Source: Actinomycetota bacterium (lineage in GTDB: Bacteria > Actinomycetota > Thermoleophilia > Miltoncostaeales > Miltoncostaeaceae). Taken from it: 34,989 nucleotides of DNA. Numbering within the stretch: position 1 is the stretch's first letter; each line of letters begins with the position of its first letter. The notes under the pieces were generated by a model. The model saw only the letters and a list, made by a program, of their open reading frames with translations, ran no database searches and had not been told where the DNA came from. The stretch spans positions 1 through 34,989 of the forward strand of contig SXQZ01000121.1 of the NCBI GenBank assembly GCA_005792725.1, read 5' to 3'. Position numbers and translations under genes: made by a program. Shown one piece after another: positions 6,658 through 14,478 of this stretch.

Positions 6658-8162
6658 CCGCCCACCGCCCCGGTGCGGCGGAACAGCATCACCCCATCGC
6701 GGTCATAGACCAGTGCGAACCCCCCGTCGGCCTCCAGACGCGCGAGCTCCCGTGAGAAGCCCAACGGGTCCAGGCGGTCGCTCAGATTGGGGCGGGTGCG
6801 GTCCACGAGCACCCAGTCCGCATCGCCGATCACCGGGAACACCAGCACACGGCGGCGCGCCGAGAGGTGCCCGCCGGCGTTGTTCCCCACCGACACGACC
6901 GCCTCGTCGGGGACCAGAGCCGCGGCATCGGCGAGGGCCTGTGCATGCTGCGGCATGGGTGCGTACTGCGCGAGCCGGGACTGCGTGGCGCGCGACAACG
7001 GCCCGAAGAAGGGCATGGGGCCGGTGGTGACAGTGCCGAGAGCCGCGACCGCGATGAGCACGACGGCCACGGCCCCGGCGGGCCGCAGCATGCGCACAAG
7101 CCATGAGGGCTGCGGCCTTCGGCGCAGTCCCGCGAGGCCTAGCATGGCGGCTGCGACCAGGAAGGGACTGGGAACCGCCGCGTAGTGGAACTCGATGGAG
7201 TAGTTGGGCCACCAGTCGGCCAGCATGCCGACCATGAGGTCGGGCACGGCGGCGGCGGCGAGGAGCGGGGCGAACAGGGGCAGCAGGAGGAGGGGCAGCA
7301 GCAGCGCGAGGAGGTACGACAGCCGGGACCAGCCACCCACGGTCGTGAGGACCTCCAGCGGATTCGACAGCGCGCCCACGAGCGCCTGCGACGGCGTGTC
7401 CCCGAAACGGCCGAACCGCTCGGTGAACGGAGTCGGCACCCCGGACCCGGCGACGGGCATGATGACCAGGACGCACAGGAGCGTCCATGCGAGCGCCACC
7501 ACCGACACCACGGCACCGACGATGCGGCGCCGGTGGCGCACGATGATCCAGATGCCGAGGATCGCCACCGCCAGGCCCACCTGCTCCTTGCCCAGCAGCG
7601 CGAGCGCCAGGGAGATCCCCAGCACCCAGTCCCTGCGGGCCTCGGCCGCCCAGATCGCCAGCATCAGGAGCGGGGCGGCCAGCGTGACCGCGTGCAGGTC
7701 GGTGACCACTGCCCACTGGATCGGCGCGTACAGGAGCCACATAAGCGCACCGGCCACCGCCAGCCGGTCGTCACCCAGCCAGCGCCGTCCCAGGAGGAAG
7801 GCCGGCACCGCACCGGCGGCCACGATCACCGCCTGGGCCACCAGCAGCGGCACCGCAGAGTCGGTGATCCACTGGAGCGGGACCAGCACCGCCAGCAGGG
7901 GGTCCACATGCGAGCCGAGGCGCGACATCTGGTCGCCCGCGGCGGTGGTTGCCAGCAGGAAGTCACCATGCGCGGTGTTCCAGATCGCCTGGGTCATGTT
8001 CCCGAGGTCGAACCGGCTGGTCCACCAGGCGTCGTGGCGGGCCACCGACAGCCAGGCGAACAGGGCCGCCCACACCCCGGACAGCAGCAGTACCAGCGCC
8101 AGTGGGAGGTCGTGCGTGATGCGCCACCCGCCCGCACGCGGGCGGGCCGTCGGCCGGGTCAT
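6654..8162 (-). CDS. DUF2079 polytopic membrane protein (GT-C-like)
   Basis: 502 residues. The N-terminal half has the DUF2079 signature: F-D-L-G-N-M-T-Q-A-I-W-N-T-A-H-G at residues 51-66 and L-G-S-H-V-D-P-L-L at 82-90, with many transmembrane helices. The acidic residue in the first external loop and the general layout resemble GT-C glycosyltransferases, which use polyprenyl-phosphate sugars, but the activity of DUF2079 proteins is not established. A soluble C-terminal domain (about 400-502) is probably outside the cell; it holds V-S-V-G-N-N-A-G-G-H-L-S and ends in F-A-L-V-Y-D-R-D-G-V-M-L-F. ATG 8162 overlaps the upstream stop by 4 nt. The neighbouring GT2 could supply its lipid-linked sugar. 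Confidence 0.88.
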   Translation of the reverse strand: MTRPTARPRAGGWRITHDLPLALVLLLSGVWAALFAWLSVARHDAWWTSRFDLGNMTQAIWNTAHGDFLLATTAAGDQMSRLGSHVDPLLAVLVPLQWITDSAVPLLVAQAVIVAAGAVPAFLLGRRWLGDDRLAVAGALMWLLYAPIQWAVVTDLHAVTLAAPLLMLAIWAAEARRDWVLGISLALALLGKEQVGLAVAILGIWIIVRHRRRIVGAVVSVVALAWTLLCVLVIMPVAGSGVPTPFTERFGRFGDTPSQALVGALSNPLEVLTTVGGWSRLSYLLALLLPLLLLPLFAPLLAAAAVPDLMVGMLADWWPNYSIEFHYAAVPSPFLVAAAMLGLAGLRRRPQPSWLVRMLRPAGAVAVVLIAVAALGTVTTGPMPFFGPLSRATQSRLAQYAPMPQHAQALADAAALVPDEAVVSVGNNAGGHLSARRRVLVFPVIGDADWVLVDRTRPNLSDRLDPLGFSRELARLEADGGFALVYDRDGVMLFRRTGAVGG

Positions 8163-8449
8163 CGGGCGCCCCGTCCGCGCCCGGCCAGCGTGGCCATCCC
8201 GACGAATGCCAACTCGGTCGCGATGAGGAACCGCCGCGAGCCCACACTCAGCGCCACCGCCACGCCGCCCGGGATCTGGCGTGAGAGCACCAGAGCCAGC
8301 ACGACCGCCAGCGCCAGCCATCCCACGGATGGCTGCCAGTCGAACGCCGCCACCACGGCCCCGGCATCGGCGACGGTCCCGACCAGCACCCCGAGGATCG
8401 CCAGGCCCGCGGCGGGGCCGGCCCACCGCACCCAGGGCCGACCACTCAC
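8159..8449 (-). CDS. Very small membrane protein (96 aa)
   Basis: 96 residues with two clear hydrophobic segments and a weaker third, ending in a basic R-G-R-G-A-R tail. The first 60 residues look like the opening of lysylphosphatidylglycerol-synthase-type (UPF0104) membrane proteins, but those are about 300 residues, so this would be a fragment. It could equally be an independent small protein. The case for it being real is the exact GTGA overlap with the upstream GT4 gene and the exact ATGA overlap with DUF2079 downstream, plus reading-frame conservation between two firm genes. Function unknown. Confidence 0.68.
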   Translation of the reverse strand: MSGRPWVRWAGPAAGLAILGVLVGTVADAGAVVAAFDWQPSVGWLALAVVLALVLSRQIPGGVAVALSVGSRRFLIATELAFVGMATLAGRGRGAR

Positions 8450-9567
8450 GGGCGCAGCCGCCGGATCGCGTCAACCACCGGCCCGGTGACGGCCGCCGGC
8501 GTGCCCACCTGCTCATACCGGGTGCGCGCCGCTGCCCCCAGGCGGGCGCGGGCCGGGGCATCACCGGCCAGGGTGATGAGGGCCGCCGCCAGGGCGGCGG
8601 GATCACCGGGCGGCACCAGGACGGCGTCCACCCCGTCCGTGAGCACCTCGCGGATTCCCGGCGTATCGGCCGTGATGATGGGCCGTCCGGCCGCCATCGC
8701 CTGAAACACCTTGTTGGGGACCACGCGCGCGGCCTTGTCGCTCACGCCGAAGATCCCGAGCACGATGCCGCACGCGGTCACCTCGTCGCGCAGGCGCTCG
8801 TAGGGAACCCATGGCACATGCGTGAGCCGCGCCGGCGGGTCGCGCTGCAACTCGTCCGCGAGCCATCCGTCCATCTGGCCACCGCCCACGAGGCGGATCG
8901 GCGGCGTTCCGGGGATCCGGGCCGCACCGAGGATCACGTCGAGCCCGTGCATCGGTGAGAGCTTCCCGTACCACAGCGCATGACCGGCGCCGCCCGGCAC
9001 GGGGGTGGACGGGAACGCATCGGGCTCGGCCCCGACCGGCGCCACGACGATGCGCCCGCGCACGGCCCCGAACCGCGACACGAGGAAGTTGGCGTTCGCG
9101 GCGGTGTCGGCCAGCACCAGGTCGGCCGCGGCCAGGGCCATTCGGTCGGCAGCGGCCAGCACGTGGCGCATCGGCCCGCGCACCCGGGCCCGGTCGCTGG
9201 CCAGCGTGTCGGCCAGCGAGATCATCATGTCCACCACCAACGGGGCGTGGTGCGCCCGGGCCACGACCCACGCCGGAACGGCGTCGGGCTGGGCCGGGTA
9301 CCCCGCGACCACGGCGTCCACGGGTCCGCGTGAGCGCGCCTCGGCGGCGGCGATGGACGCCCAGGCCGCGAGGTACGACCCCCCGGCACGGGCGAGGTGG
9401 CCCGGGCGCAGGAAGGCACCCGCCTTGTGCCGGGTGCGCTCCCATACCGGGCGGTGCTGCTCGCGCACCGTCACGCCGTGGGTGCGCAAGCCCTCCACGA
9501 GCACCCGTGTACGCGGGTATCCGCGCTCATAGGTCCCCACCCACTCGACGTGCAGCGGTCGCGTCAC
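8446..9567 (-). CDS. GT4-type (GT-B) glycosyltransferase
   Basis: 373 residues with the two-domain GT-B plan. The N-terminal acceptor domain begins H-V-E-W-V-G-T-Y-E-R-G-Y. The C-terminal donor domain contains L-W-Y-G-K-L-S-P-M-H-G-L-D (the usual start of the second Rossmann fold) and P-N-K-V-F-Q-A-M-A-A-G-R-P-I-I, the glutamate-loop region. In that loop the usual E-x7-E glutamates are partly replaced (V-P-N-K-V-F-Q), as in WbuB-like enzymes. It would transfer a sugar from a nucleotide donor in the cytoplasm; donor and acceptor are unknown. GTG 9567 overlaps the GT2 stop by 4 nt and its own stop overlaps the next GTG, so it lies inside a coupled chain. Confidence 0.9.
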   Translation of the reverse strand: MTRPLHVEWVGTYERGYPRTRVLVEGLRTHGVTVREQHRPVWERTRHKAGAFLRPGHLARAGGSYLAAWASIAAAEARSRGPVDAVVAGYPAQPDAVPAWVVARAHHAPLVVDMMISLADTLASDRARVRGPMRHVLAAADRMALAAADLVLADTAANANFLVSRFGAVRGRIVVAPVGAEPDAFPSTPVPGGAGHALWYGKLSPMHGLDVILGAARIPGTPPIRLVGGGQMDGWLADELQRDPPARLTHVPWVPYERLRDEVTACGIVLGIFGVSDKAARVVPNKVFQAMAAGRPIITADTPGIREVLTDGVDAVLVPPGDPAALAAALITLAGDAPARARLGAAARTRYEQVGTPAAVTGPVVDAIRRLRP

Positions 9568-10514
9568 CCGCCGATCACACGCTCGATGCGCGACGCCGCC
9601 TCGTCATCCTCCGACCGCAGGCGACCGCGCTGTATCAACTCGCTCACCAGCCCGATGGTGAACAACTGGATCCCCACCACGATCAGCAGGACGCCGAGGA
9701 TCAGCAGGGGCCGGCCGCCGATCGCCTCGCCCAGCATCTTCACGATCGTCAGGTAGACCGAGATGGCGACCCCGGCGAGGAACAGCAGCAGCCCGATCCC
9801 CCCGAAGAAGTGCATGGGCCGGTGGCGGTAGCGGCCGACGAACGAAATGGTGACGAGGTCGAGCAGCCCGCGCACGTAGCGCTCAAACCCGTACTTCGAC
9901 GCGCCGTGGCGCCGGGCGCGGTGGTTCACCGGCACCTCGGCCACGCGGAAACCCTCGGAGGCCGCAATGACGGGGATGAAGCGGTACATCTCACCGGGGA
10001 TCGCTAGCGCGCGCACCACATCGGCCCGGTACGCCTTGAACCCGCAGTTGAGGTCGTGGAGCGCGACGCCGGACGCCCGCCGGGCGACACCGTTGAAGAT
10101 GCGCGAGGGCACCGTCTTGGTCCATGGATCCCGGCGCTGCTGCTTCCAACCCGACACGAGATCGGCGCCCTCATCAAGGGCCGCGACCAGGCGCGGGATC
10201 TCCGCCGGGTCGTCCTGCAGGTCCGCATCAATGGTGATGACCACGTCGCCGCGCGCCTCGCGGAAGCCGGCGGTCAGCGCGGCGCCCTTCCCGAAGTTGC
10301 TGCGCAGGCAGACGACACGGACGTGCTCGTGGGCGCGTGCGAGGTCGGCCAGCACCGCAGCGCCGCCGTCGCGTGAGCCATCGTCCACGAAGATGACCTC
10401 GTACGGCGGGCCCAGCGACTCCATCACCGGCAGCAGTTCGCCCGCGAGTTCCGCCAGCGAGTCACGCTCGTCGAACACCGGGACCACCACCGAGATGAGG
10501 CGGTGCGACCCCAT
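9564..10514 (-). CDS. GT2 glycosyltransferase, DPM1/GtrB-like with two C-terminal TM helices
   Basis: 316 residues. The GT-A domain starts S-V-V-V-P-V-F-D-E-R and has V-D-D-G-S-R-D-G at 43-50 and D-A-D-L-Q-D-D-P at 96-103 (metal and nucleotide binding). K-Y-G-F-E-R-Y follows, typical of enzymes that move a sugar from a nucleotide to polyprenyl phosphate. Two helices near 230-255 and 265-290 anchor it in the membrane, as in ArnC/GtrB-type proteins. The product would be a lipid-phosphate sugar used outside the cell by GT-C enzymes; the DUF2079 protein in the same chain is a candidate user. ATG 10514 shares one base with the upstream stop (TGATG). Sugar identity unknown. Confidence 0.93.
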   Translation of the reverse strand: MGSHRLISVVVPVFDERDSLAELAGELLPVMESLGPPYEVIFVDDGSRDGGAAVLADLARAHEHVRVVCLRSNFGKGAALTAGFREARGDVVITIDADLQDDPAEIPRLVAALDEGADLVSGWKQQRRDPWTKTVPSRIFNGVARRASGVALHDLNCGFKAYRADVVRALAIPGEMYRFIPVIAASEGFRVAEVPVNHRARRHGASKYGFERYVRGLLDLVTISFVGRYRHRPMHFFGGIGLLLFLAGVAISVYLTIVKMLGEAIGGRPLLILGVLLIVVGIQLFTIGLVSELIQRGRLRSEDDEAASRIERVIGG

Positions 10515-12280
10515 CAGGCCCGGTCCCGGCGCGTGAACGAGGGCCGCGGGAGCGGACGGCGGCCGCGGCGCGCCATGCGCTCATCCTCCGTGGGCACCGG
10601 CCGGTAGGGGCCGGCGGCCACCAGCCCACGCCGAACGCGCGACATCACCAGCGATCCCAGGCTCCACACCACCACGAGGATTGCGGCCGCGAGGACGGGC
10701 CCGAGGATGCCGCGCGCGCCGGCCACGGTGGTCTCGATGAGGTACCAGGCCGCGTACGGGAGGTCGCCATCAATGCGGCCCGCGGCCCACCCCGCCAATA
10801 GCACGGCGGGGGCAGCGGCCACCAGCCCGAGCGCGACGACCTGCCACGGCCGGCGCGCACGGGTGACCACCAGAGCGGCGTGGGCCGCCGGAAGGGCAAT
10901 GAGCAGGGCGAACGGACTCGCGAGCCACAGGAGCAGGCAGATGGCGCCGAGCGCGATGACCCCGGTGGCCGCGCGTGACGCCACCTCGGCGTCACGGCGC
11001 ATGGCGCGGTGGCGCACCACGCGCCACGCGAGGACCCCGGCCCCCCCCGACAGCAGCACGGCGACCACGGCCGGCAGGTCGCGCGGCACCTGGGCTGCGG
11101 GCGGCGGCCACCCGCCCGAGGCGCCGGCCATCATGCCCGCCGTCACCAGCAGGTGCGCCACGAGGATCGCCGTGACGACGGGCAGCAGCCGCCAGAGCAG
11201 CGCCGCGATGAAGGGCAGCAGGCGTACCCCGGCCCGGCGCAGGCGCACGGTGAGGTCGAGCGCGGCCACCAGGATCGGCAACGCCAGCAGGAGGATGACG
11301 ATGCGACTCATCACCGGTCGCAGTTCGCGCTCGCTGATCACCAGCCCCAGCGCCGGCGCGGCCAGCGCATCACCCTGATCCAGCGACGCAATGAGTGTCT
11401 CGGCAGTCCGCCCCGCGTCGCCGAGGGCATGCTCGGTGGCCAGGTTGCCACCGGACAGGGGACCCTCGGGCCGTGAGGCCAGCGTCACCGACGGGATGCC
11501 CAGGGCGATGTAGGCGGCCTGGTCGCCCGATGTCTGCGGTACGGCCATGGACCCGATCTGGGCGAACGGGCCGGGGCCGGGCACCACCGGGGCGTCGGCG
11601 CGCATGGCCGCCTCCACGGCGGCGGCGGCGGCCGGGATGGAGCGGCGCCCGTCATGGCCGTCGTCCCACACATGCAGGCCGTCGGGGGTTCCCGCCGGGT
11701 CATCAAGCGATACGGCGGCACTCATCGGCACCCCGAAGAAGCGACTGATGAACCAGCGGGCCCCGGCATTGCCCGCGGTGGATGCCCCGGTCGAGACGAC
11801 GAGAACGGGGCGATTGCGCGCCACGGTGCCGAGCGAACGCGCCAGCTGCACGAGCACCGCGGACCCACTCTCGCCGCCGTGGACCCCGGGAGGAGTGTCC
11901 CGGGGCGCCGAGATCAGCAATGCACCAAGGGCCGTGGAGCCCGACTGCGCCGGCAGGGCCGCGTACACGTTCTCGGTCACCACCCGCCCCGCCGGGGTCA
12001 TCACCGAGAAGCGCTGCCGGCGCACCGCGGTGGCGCCGGGCACGGCCCCCAACTGCGCTGCCATCCACGTGGCCGACGCCGCATCCCCGGCCGTGCCGGG
12101 CACGCGCTCCGGTGCCACGGTGGCGAGGTCGGCCGCGATCGCGCGCGCTGCCATCGCGTCGAAGGCGGGGGGGAGCGGCGGTTCCGGCGCTCCGGCAGGA
12201 GATTCCAGCGTCAGCAGGGCTACGAGGAGCGCGAGCGCCGCCACGAGCCATGAGAGCCGGTAGAGGCGCCCGTTGAGCAT
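10514..12280 (-). CDS. M28-fold pseudoenzyme fused to a polytopic membrane domain
   Basis: 588 residues. An N-terminal anchor (about 9-25) leads into an exported M28 aminopeptidase-like domain (about 35-305). After a helix near 325 come about seven more membrane helices (to about 565) and a basic tail. The M28 frame is recognisable, but the metal and catalytic residues are gone. The usual A-H-x-D reads A-P-R-D (125-128). The bridging Asp before the S-G pair is Gly in G-V-H-G-G-E-S-G (132-139). The catalytic E-E is S-T (167-168). The last His is Gln (D-Q, 253-254). Hydrolysis is therefore unlikely. The layout recalls GPAA1, a eukaryotic M28-like membrane subunit, as a structural analogy only. 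It is first in the minus-strand chain, so a scaffold or binding role in envelope glycosylation is inferred. Confidence 0.8.
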   Translation of the reverse strand: MLNGRLYRLSWLVAALALLVALLTLESPAGAPEPPLPPAFDAMAARAIAADLATVAPERVPGTAGDAASATWMAAQLGAVPGATAVRRQRFSVMTPAGRVVTENVYAALPAQSGSTALGALLISAPRDTPPGVHGGESGSAVLVQLARSLGTVARNRPVLVVSTGASTAGNAGARWFISRFFGVPMSAAVSLDDPAGTPDGLHVWDDGHDGRRSIPAAAAAVEAAMRADAPVVPGPGPFAQIGSMAVPQTSGDQAAYIALGIPSVTLASRPEGPLSGGNLATEHALGDAGRTAETLIASLDQGDALAAPALGLVISERELRPVMSRIVILLLALPILVAALDLTVRLRRAGVRLLPFIAALLWRLLPVVTAILVAHLLVTAGMMAGASGGWPPPAAQVPRDLPAVVAVLLSGGAGVLAWRVVRHRAMRRDAEVASRAATGVIALGAICLLLWLASPFALLIALPAAHAALVVTRARRPWQVVALGLVAAAPAVLLAGWAAGRIDGDLPYAAWYLIETTVAGARGILGPVLAAAILVVVWSLGSLVMSRVRRGLVAAGPYRPVPTEDERMARRGRRPLPRPSFTRRDRA

Positions 12281-12289
12281 GTGGTCCCA

Positions 12290-12295
12290 AGTATC
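12290..12295 (-). promoter_or_regulatory. Putative -10 element for the M28/glycosyltransferase chain
   Basis: GATACT on the minus strand ends 10 nt before the ATG at 12280. A TTCACG stretch (12315-12320, minus strand) could be a weak -35 at a long spacing of 19 nt. The gap to the divergent GT20 gene is 61 nt. Confidence 0.45.
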
Positions 12296-12329
12296 GCACC
12301 GGGGCCGGAATCGGCGTGAAATCGGGGAT

Positions 12330-12335
12330 TACAGT
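12330..12335 (+). promoter_or_regulatory. Putative -10 element TACAGT for the GT20 gene
   Basis: TACAGT ends 7 nt before the ATG at 12342, so the predicted first transcribed base is the A of the start codon. This is the tightest leaderless spacing in the window. Confidence 0.55.
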
Positions 12336-12341
12336 GTGTCC

Positions 12342-13823
12342 ATGGACGGCCGTCCGCTCATCCTCGTCTCCAACCGCGGGCCGGTGGGGTTCATCGATGA
12401 CGGCGCGGGCGGGCTCGAGGTGACGCGATCCGGGGGCGGACTCGCCACGGCGCTCACCGGGCTCACCGACCTCGTCCCCGCCATCTGGATCTCCGCGGCC
12501 ATCGAGGCCGGCGACTTCCGGGTGGCCGCCGGCCCGGGCGGCGCCTTCCCCCTCCCCGGCGCCGGCATGGCGACCACCGGTCGGTTCGTGGTCATCGAGC
12601 CCGAGGTCTATGAGCGCTACTACAACGTGGTCGCCAACCCCATGCTGTGGTTCATCCAGCACTACCTCTGGGACCTCTCGACCGTCCCGGACATCCGCGC
12701 CGAGGAGCTCGGGGCCTGGGACGACGGCTACCTGGTGGCCAACGAGCTGTTCGCCGATGCCGTGGTGGAGTCACTGGCCACGAACCCGGACGCCGTGGTG
12801 ATGCTGCACGACTACCACCTGTACACGGCGCCGGGCAGCATCCGCGCACGGGTACCCGATGCCTTCCTGCACTTCTTCGTGCACATCCCGTGGCCGCAAC
12901 CCGACTACTGGCGGGTGCTGCCCCCCCACATCCGCGAAGCCGTACTCGAGGGGCTGCTCGCGAACGACATCGTCGCCTTCCACACGCACCGCTACGCCCG
13001 GAACTTCCTGCTCACCTGCGAGGACCTGCTGGGCGCCGAGGTCGACGACGACGCAATGGCCGTGTCGTACCGGGGCCGCACGACCGCCGTGCGCCACCAC
13101 CCCATCTCCATCGACGCGCATCGCTTCGCGGCGTCGGCCGCCGACGACGCGGTGCGCGCCGAGGAGGCCCTCTTCCTGCGGCGCCGACGCAGGCACCTGG
13201 TGGTCCGCGTCGACCGCACCGACCTGTCGAAGAACATCCTGCGCGGCTTCACGGCGTTCGACACCTTCCTCGACCGCCACCCGGAGTTCCGCGAGGACAT
13301 CACGTTCTTCGCGCTGCTCCAGCCATCGCGCATGGACGTGCCGGAGTACGTCGAGTACGTCGAGCGGATCACGGCGCTCGTGAGCCACATCAACACGAAG
13401 CATGGCAACACCGACTGGATGCCGATCGACCTGCGCTTCGAGAGCAACCTGCCGCTGGCGATCGCCGCGTACAAACACTTCGACGTCATGATGGTGAACG
13501 CGATCTTCGACGGCATGAACCTGGTGGCGAAGGAGTCCATGCTGGTCAACGAGCGCGACGGGGTGCTGATCCTCTCGGAGAACGTGGGCGCGTTCGAGGA
13601 GATCGGTGCGTTCTCCCTGGCGGTCAACCCCTTCGACATCGAGGCGCAGGCCGATGCCCTGCACCAGGCGCTCACCATGCCGCACGCCGAGCGGCGCGCG
13701 CGCGCCGATGCAACGCGCGACGTCATCCGCGAGAACGATGTCGCCAAGTGGCTGCAGGCCCAGATGGACGACATCGGGGATATGCGAGGGCGTGCCGTCA
13801 TCGCCCCGGACGGGTCCGCGTGA
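12342..13823 (+). CDS. GT20 trehalose-6-phosphate synthase-like (OtsA/ValL type)
   Basis: 493 residues, the usual GT20 length without a phosphatase domain. Motifs are S-N-R-G-P at 10-14, S-G-G-G at 30-33 (phosphate loop), H-D-Y-H-L at 156-160, H-I-P-W-P at 181-185 and D-G-M-N-L-V-A-K-E at 390-398. The donor-phosphate Arg/Lys segment reads R-V-D-R-T-D-L-S-K-N (289-298) where E. coli OtsA has E-R-L-D-Y-S-K-G, so this belongs to a variant branch. The standard reaction joins UDP- or GDP-glucose to glucose-6-phosphate, but related enzymes (ValL, glucosylglycerol-phosphate synthases) use other acceptors. No OtsB phosphatase is nearby. ATG 12342 is favoured by the -10 hexamer 7 nt upstream. The MogA-type gene follows with a GTGA overlap. 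Confidence 0.92.
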   Translation: MDGRPLILVSNRGPVGFIDDGAGGLEVTRSGGGLATALTGLTDLVPAIWISAAIEAGDFRVAAGPGGAFPLPGAGMATTGRFVVIEPEVYERYYNVVANPMLWFIQHYLWDLSTVPDIRAEELGAWDDGYLVANELFADAVVESLATNPDAVVMLHDYHLYTAPGSIRARVPDAFLHFFVHIPWPQPDYWRVLPPHIREAVLEGLLANDIVAFHTHRYARNFLLTCEDLLGAEVDDDAMAVSYRGRTTAVRHHPISIDAHRFAASAADDAVRAEEALFLRRRRRHLVVRVDRTDLSKNILRGFTAFDTFLDRHPEFREDITFFALLQPSRMDVPEYVEYVERITALVSHINTKHGNTDWMPIDLRFESNLPLAIAAYKHFDVMMVNAIFDGMNLVAKESMLVNERDGVLILSENVGAFEEIGAFSLAVNPFDIEAQADALHQALTMPHAERRARADATRDVIRENDVAKWLQAQMDDIGDMRGRAVIAPDGSA

Positions 13824-14299
13824 CGGCGCGCGTGGCGGTGGTGACGGTGTCCGACCGCGCCGCCTGCGGCCTGCGCGACGATGCAACCGGACCCGCGCTC
13901 ACCCGTGCCGTGCGCGCCGCCGGGCTCGATGCCGACGACCCCCGGGTGGTGCCCGACGACGAGGGCGCCCTCGCGGAGATGATCACTGCGCTGGCGGGGT
14001 CATACGACCTGCTGCTGCTGGCGGGTGGCACCGGGATCGCACCGCGCGACCGCACCCCCGAGGGCGTGGAGCATGCCTGCGACCGCATGATCCCCGGCAT
14101 CGGGGAGGCCATCCGGGCGGCGTCGCGCGACGAGATCCCGGCGGCATCCCTGTCGCGCGCCTGCGGCGGGGTACGGGGGCAGACCATCGTGGTGGCCCTG
14201 CCGGGGTCGCCGTCGGGTGCCACCGATGCCTGGGCTGCCATCGCCCCGTTCATCACGCACGCGGTCGACCAGTTGCGCGGCGGTGACCACGCCGGGTAG
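13820..14299 (+). CDS. MogA/MoaB-family molybdenum cofactor protein
   Basis: 159 residues covering one complete MoCF-binding domain. V-T-V-S-D-R is at 8-13. G-G-T-G is at 69-72 in L-L-L-A-G-G-T-G-I-A-P-R-D. P-G-I-G-E-A-I-R is at 92-99 and L-P-G-S-P at 127-131. These build the molybdopterin-binding pocket. MogA/MoaB proteins adenylylate molybdopterin before molybdenum insertion; some MoaB proteins have lost this. MogA and MoaB cannot be told apart here. The GTG start overlaps the GT20 stop by 4 nt. No other molybdenum cofactor gene is in the window, so pairing with a trehalose-type gene is odd and may only reflect genome compaction. Confidence 0.9.
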   Translation: MTARVAVVTVSDRAACGLRDDATGPALTRAVRAAGLDADDPRVVPDDEGALAEMITALAGSYDLLLLAGGTGIAPRDRTPEGVEHACDRMIPGIGEAIRAASRDEIPAASLSRACGGVRGQTIVVALPGSPSGATDAWAAIAPFITHAVDQLRGGDHAG

Positions 14300-14316
14300 G
14301 GCCCGGGTGGGCCTAC
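14296..14316 (+). terminator. Possible hairpin at the end of the GT20-MogA unit
   Basis: The arm gtagggccc (14296-14304) pairs with gggcctac (14309-14316) with one bulged G and a 4-nt loop, starting in the stop codon. No T run follows, so it is a weak terminator candidate. Confidence 0.3.
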
Positions 14317-14327
14317 CGCATGAGCCG

Positions 14328-14352
14328 CGTCGGAGTCCGGGCGGGGTGACCC
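14328..14352 (+). repeat. Direct repeat copy 1 (partner at 14387-14412)
   Basis: The 12-mer cgtcggagtccg (14328-14339) is followed by two bases and then cggggtgaccc. The second copy has the same 12-mer and cggcggtgaccc, 59 nt downstream. The pair lies upstream of the oxidoreductase promoter and could be an operator. Confidence 0.6.
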
Positions 14353-14364
14353 CCCCCGGGGGGG
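14351..14364. repeat. Perfect C7G7 palindrome
   Basis: Seven C then seven G with no loop, between the two direct repeats. Such a run is prone to slippage and sequencing error, so its exact length is uncertain. Confidence 0.75.
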
Positions 14365-14386
14365 CCGGAGCGGTCGGGATCACCCA

Positions 14387-14412
14387 CGTCGGAGTCCGTA
14401 CGGCGGTGACCC
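14387..14412 (+). repeat. Direct repeat copy 2 (partner at 14328-14352)
   Basis: The same 12-mer core (14387-14398) plus a conserved ggtgaccc end. It lies about 50 nt before the TAGCCT hexamer of the oxidoreductase gene, a plausible position for an activator or repressor site. Confidence 0.6.
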
Positions 14413-14462
14413 GCGCGCGTAGGGGACGAACCGGCCCCGATGCCCCGGGGGCGGGCCTTCGC

Positions 14463-14468
14463 TAGCCT
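14463..14468 (+). promoter_or_regulatory. Putative -10 element TAGCCT for the long plus-strand locus
   Basis: gcTAGCCT ends 11 nt before the ATG at 14479, the longest spacing of the set. It would start the transcript that runs through the first part of the polysaccharide locus. Confidence 0.45.
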
Positions 14469-14478
14469 CGGCGCCGCC

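Noticed and set aside
12771-13886. A 371-codon minus-strand frame opposite the GT20 gene
   Set aside because: Composition (Val, His, Asp, Arg) is that of a reverse complement of GC-rich codons; the GT20 motifs on the plus strand decide the case. Similar shadows at 7185-8489, 15441-16712, 20959-22239, 23801-24919, 25932-27221 and 28670-29704 were left out for the same reason.
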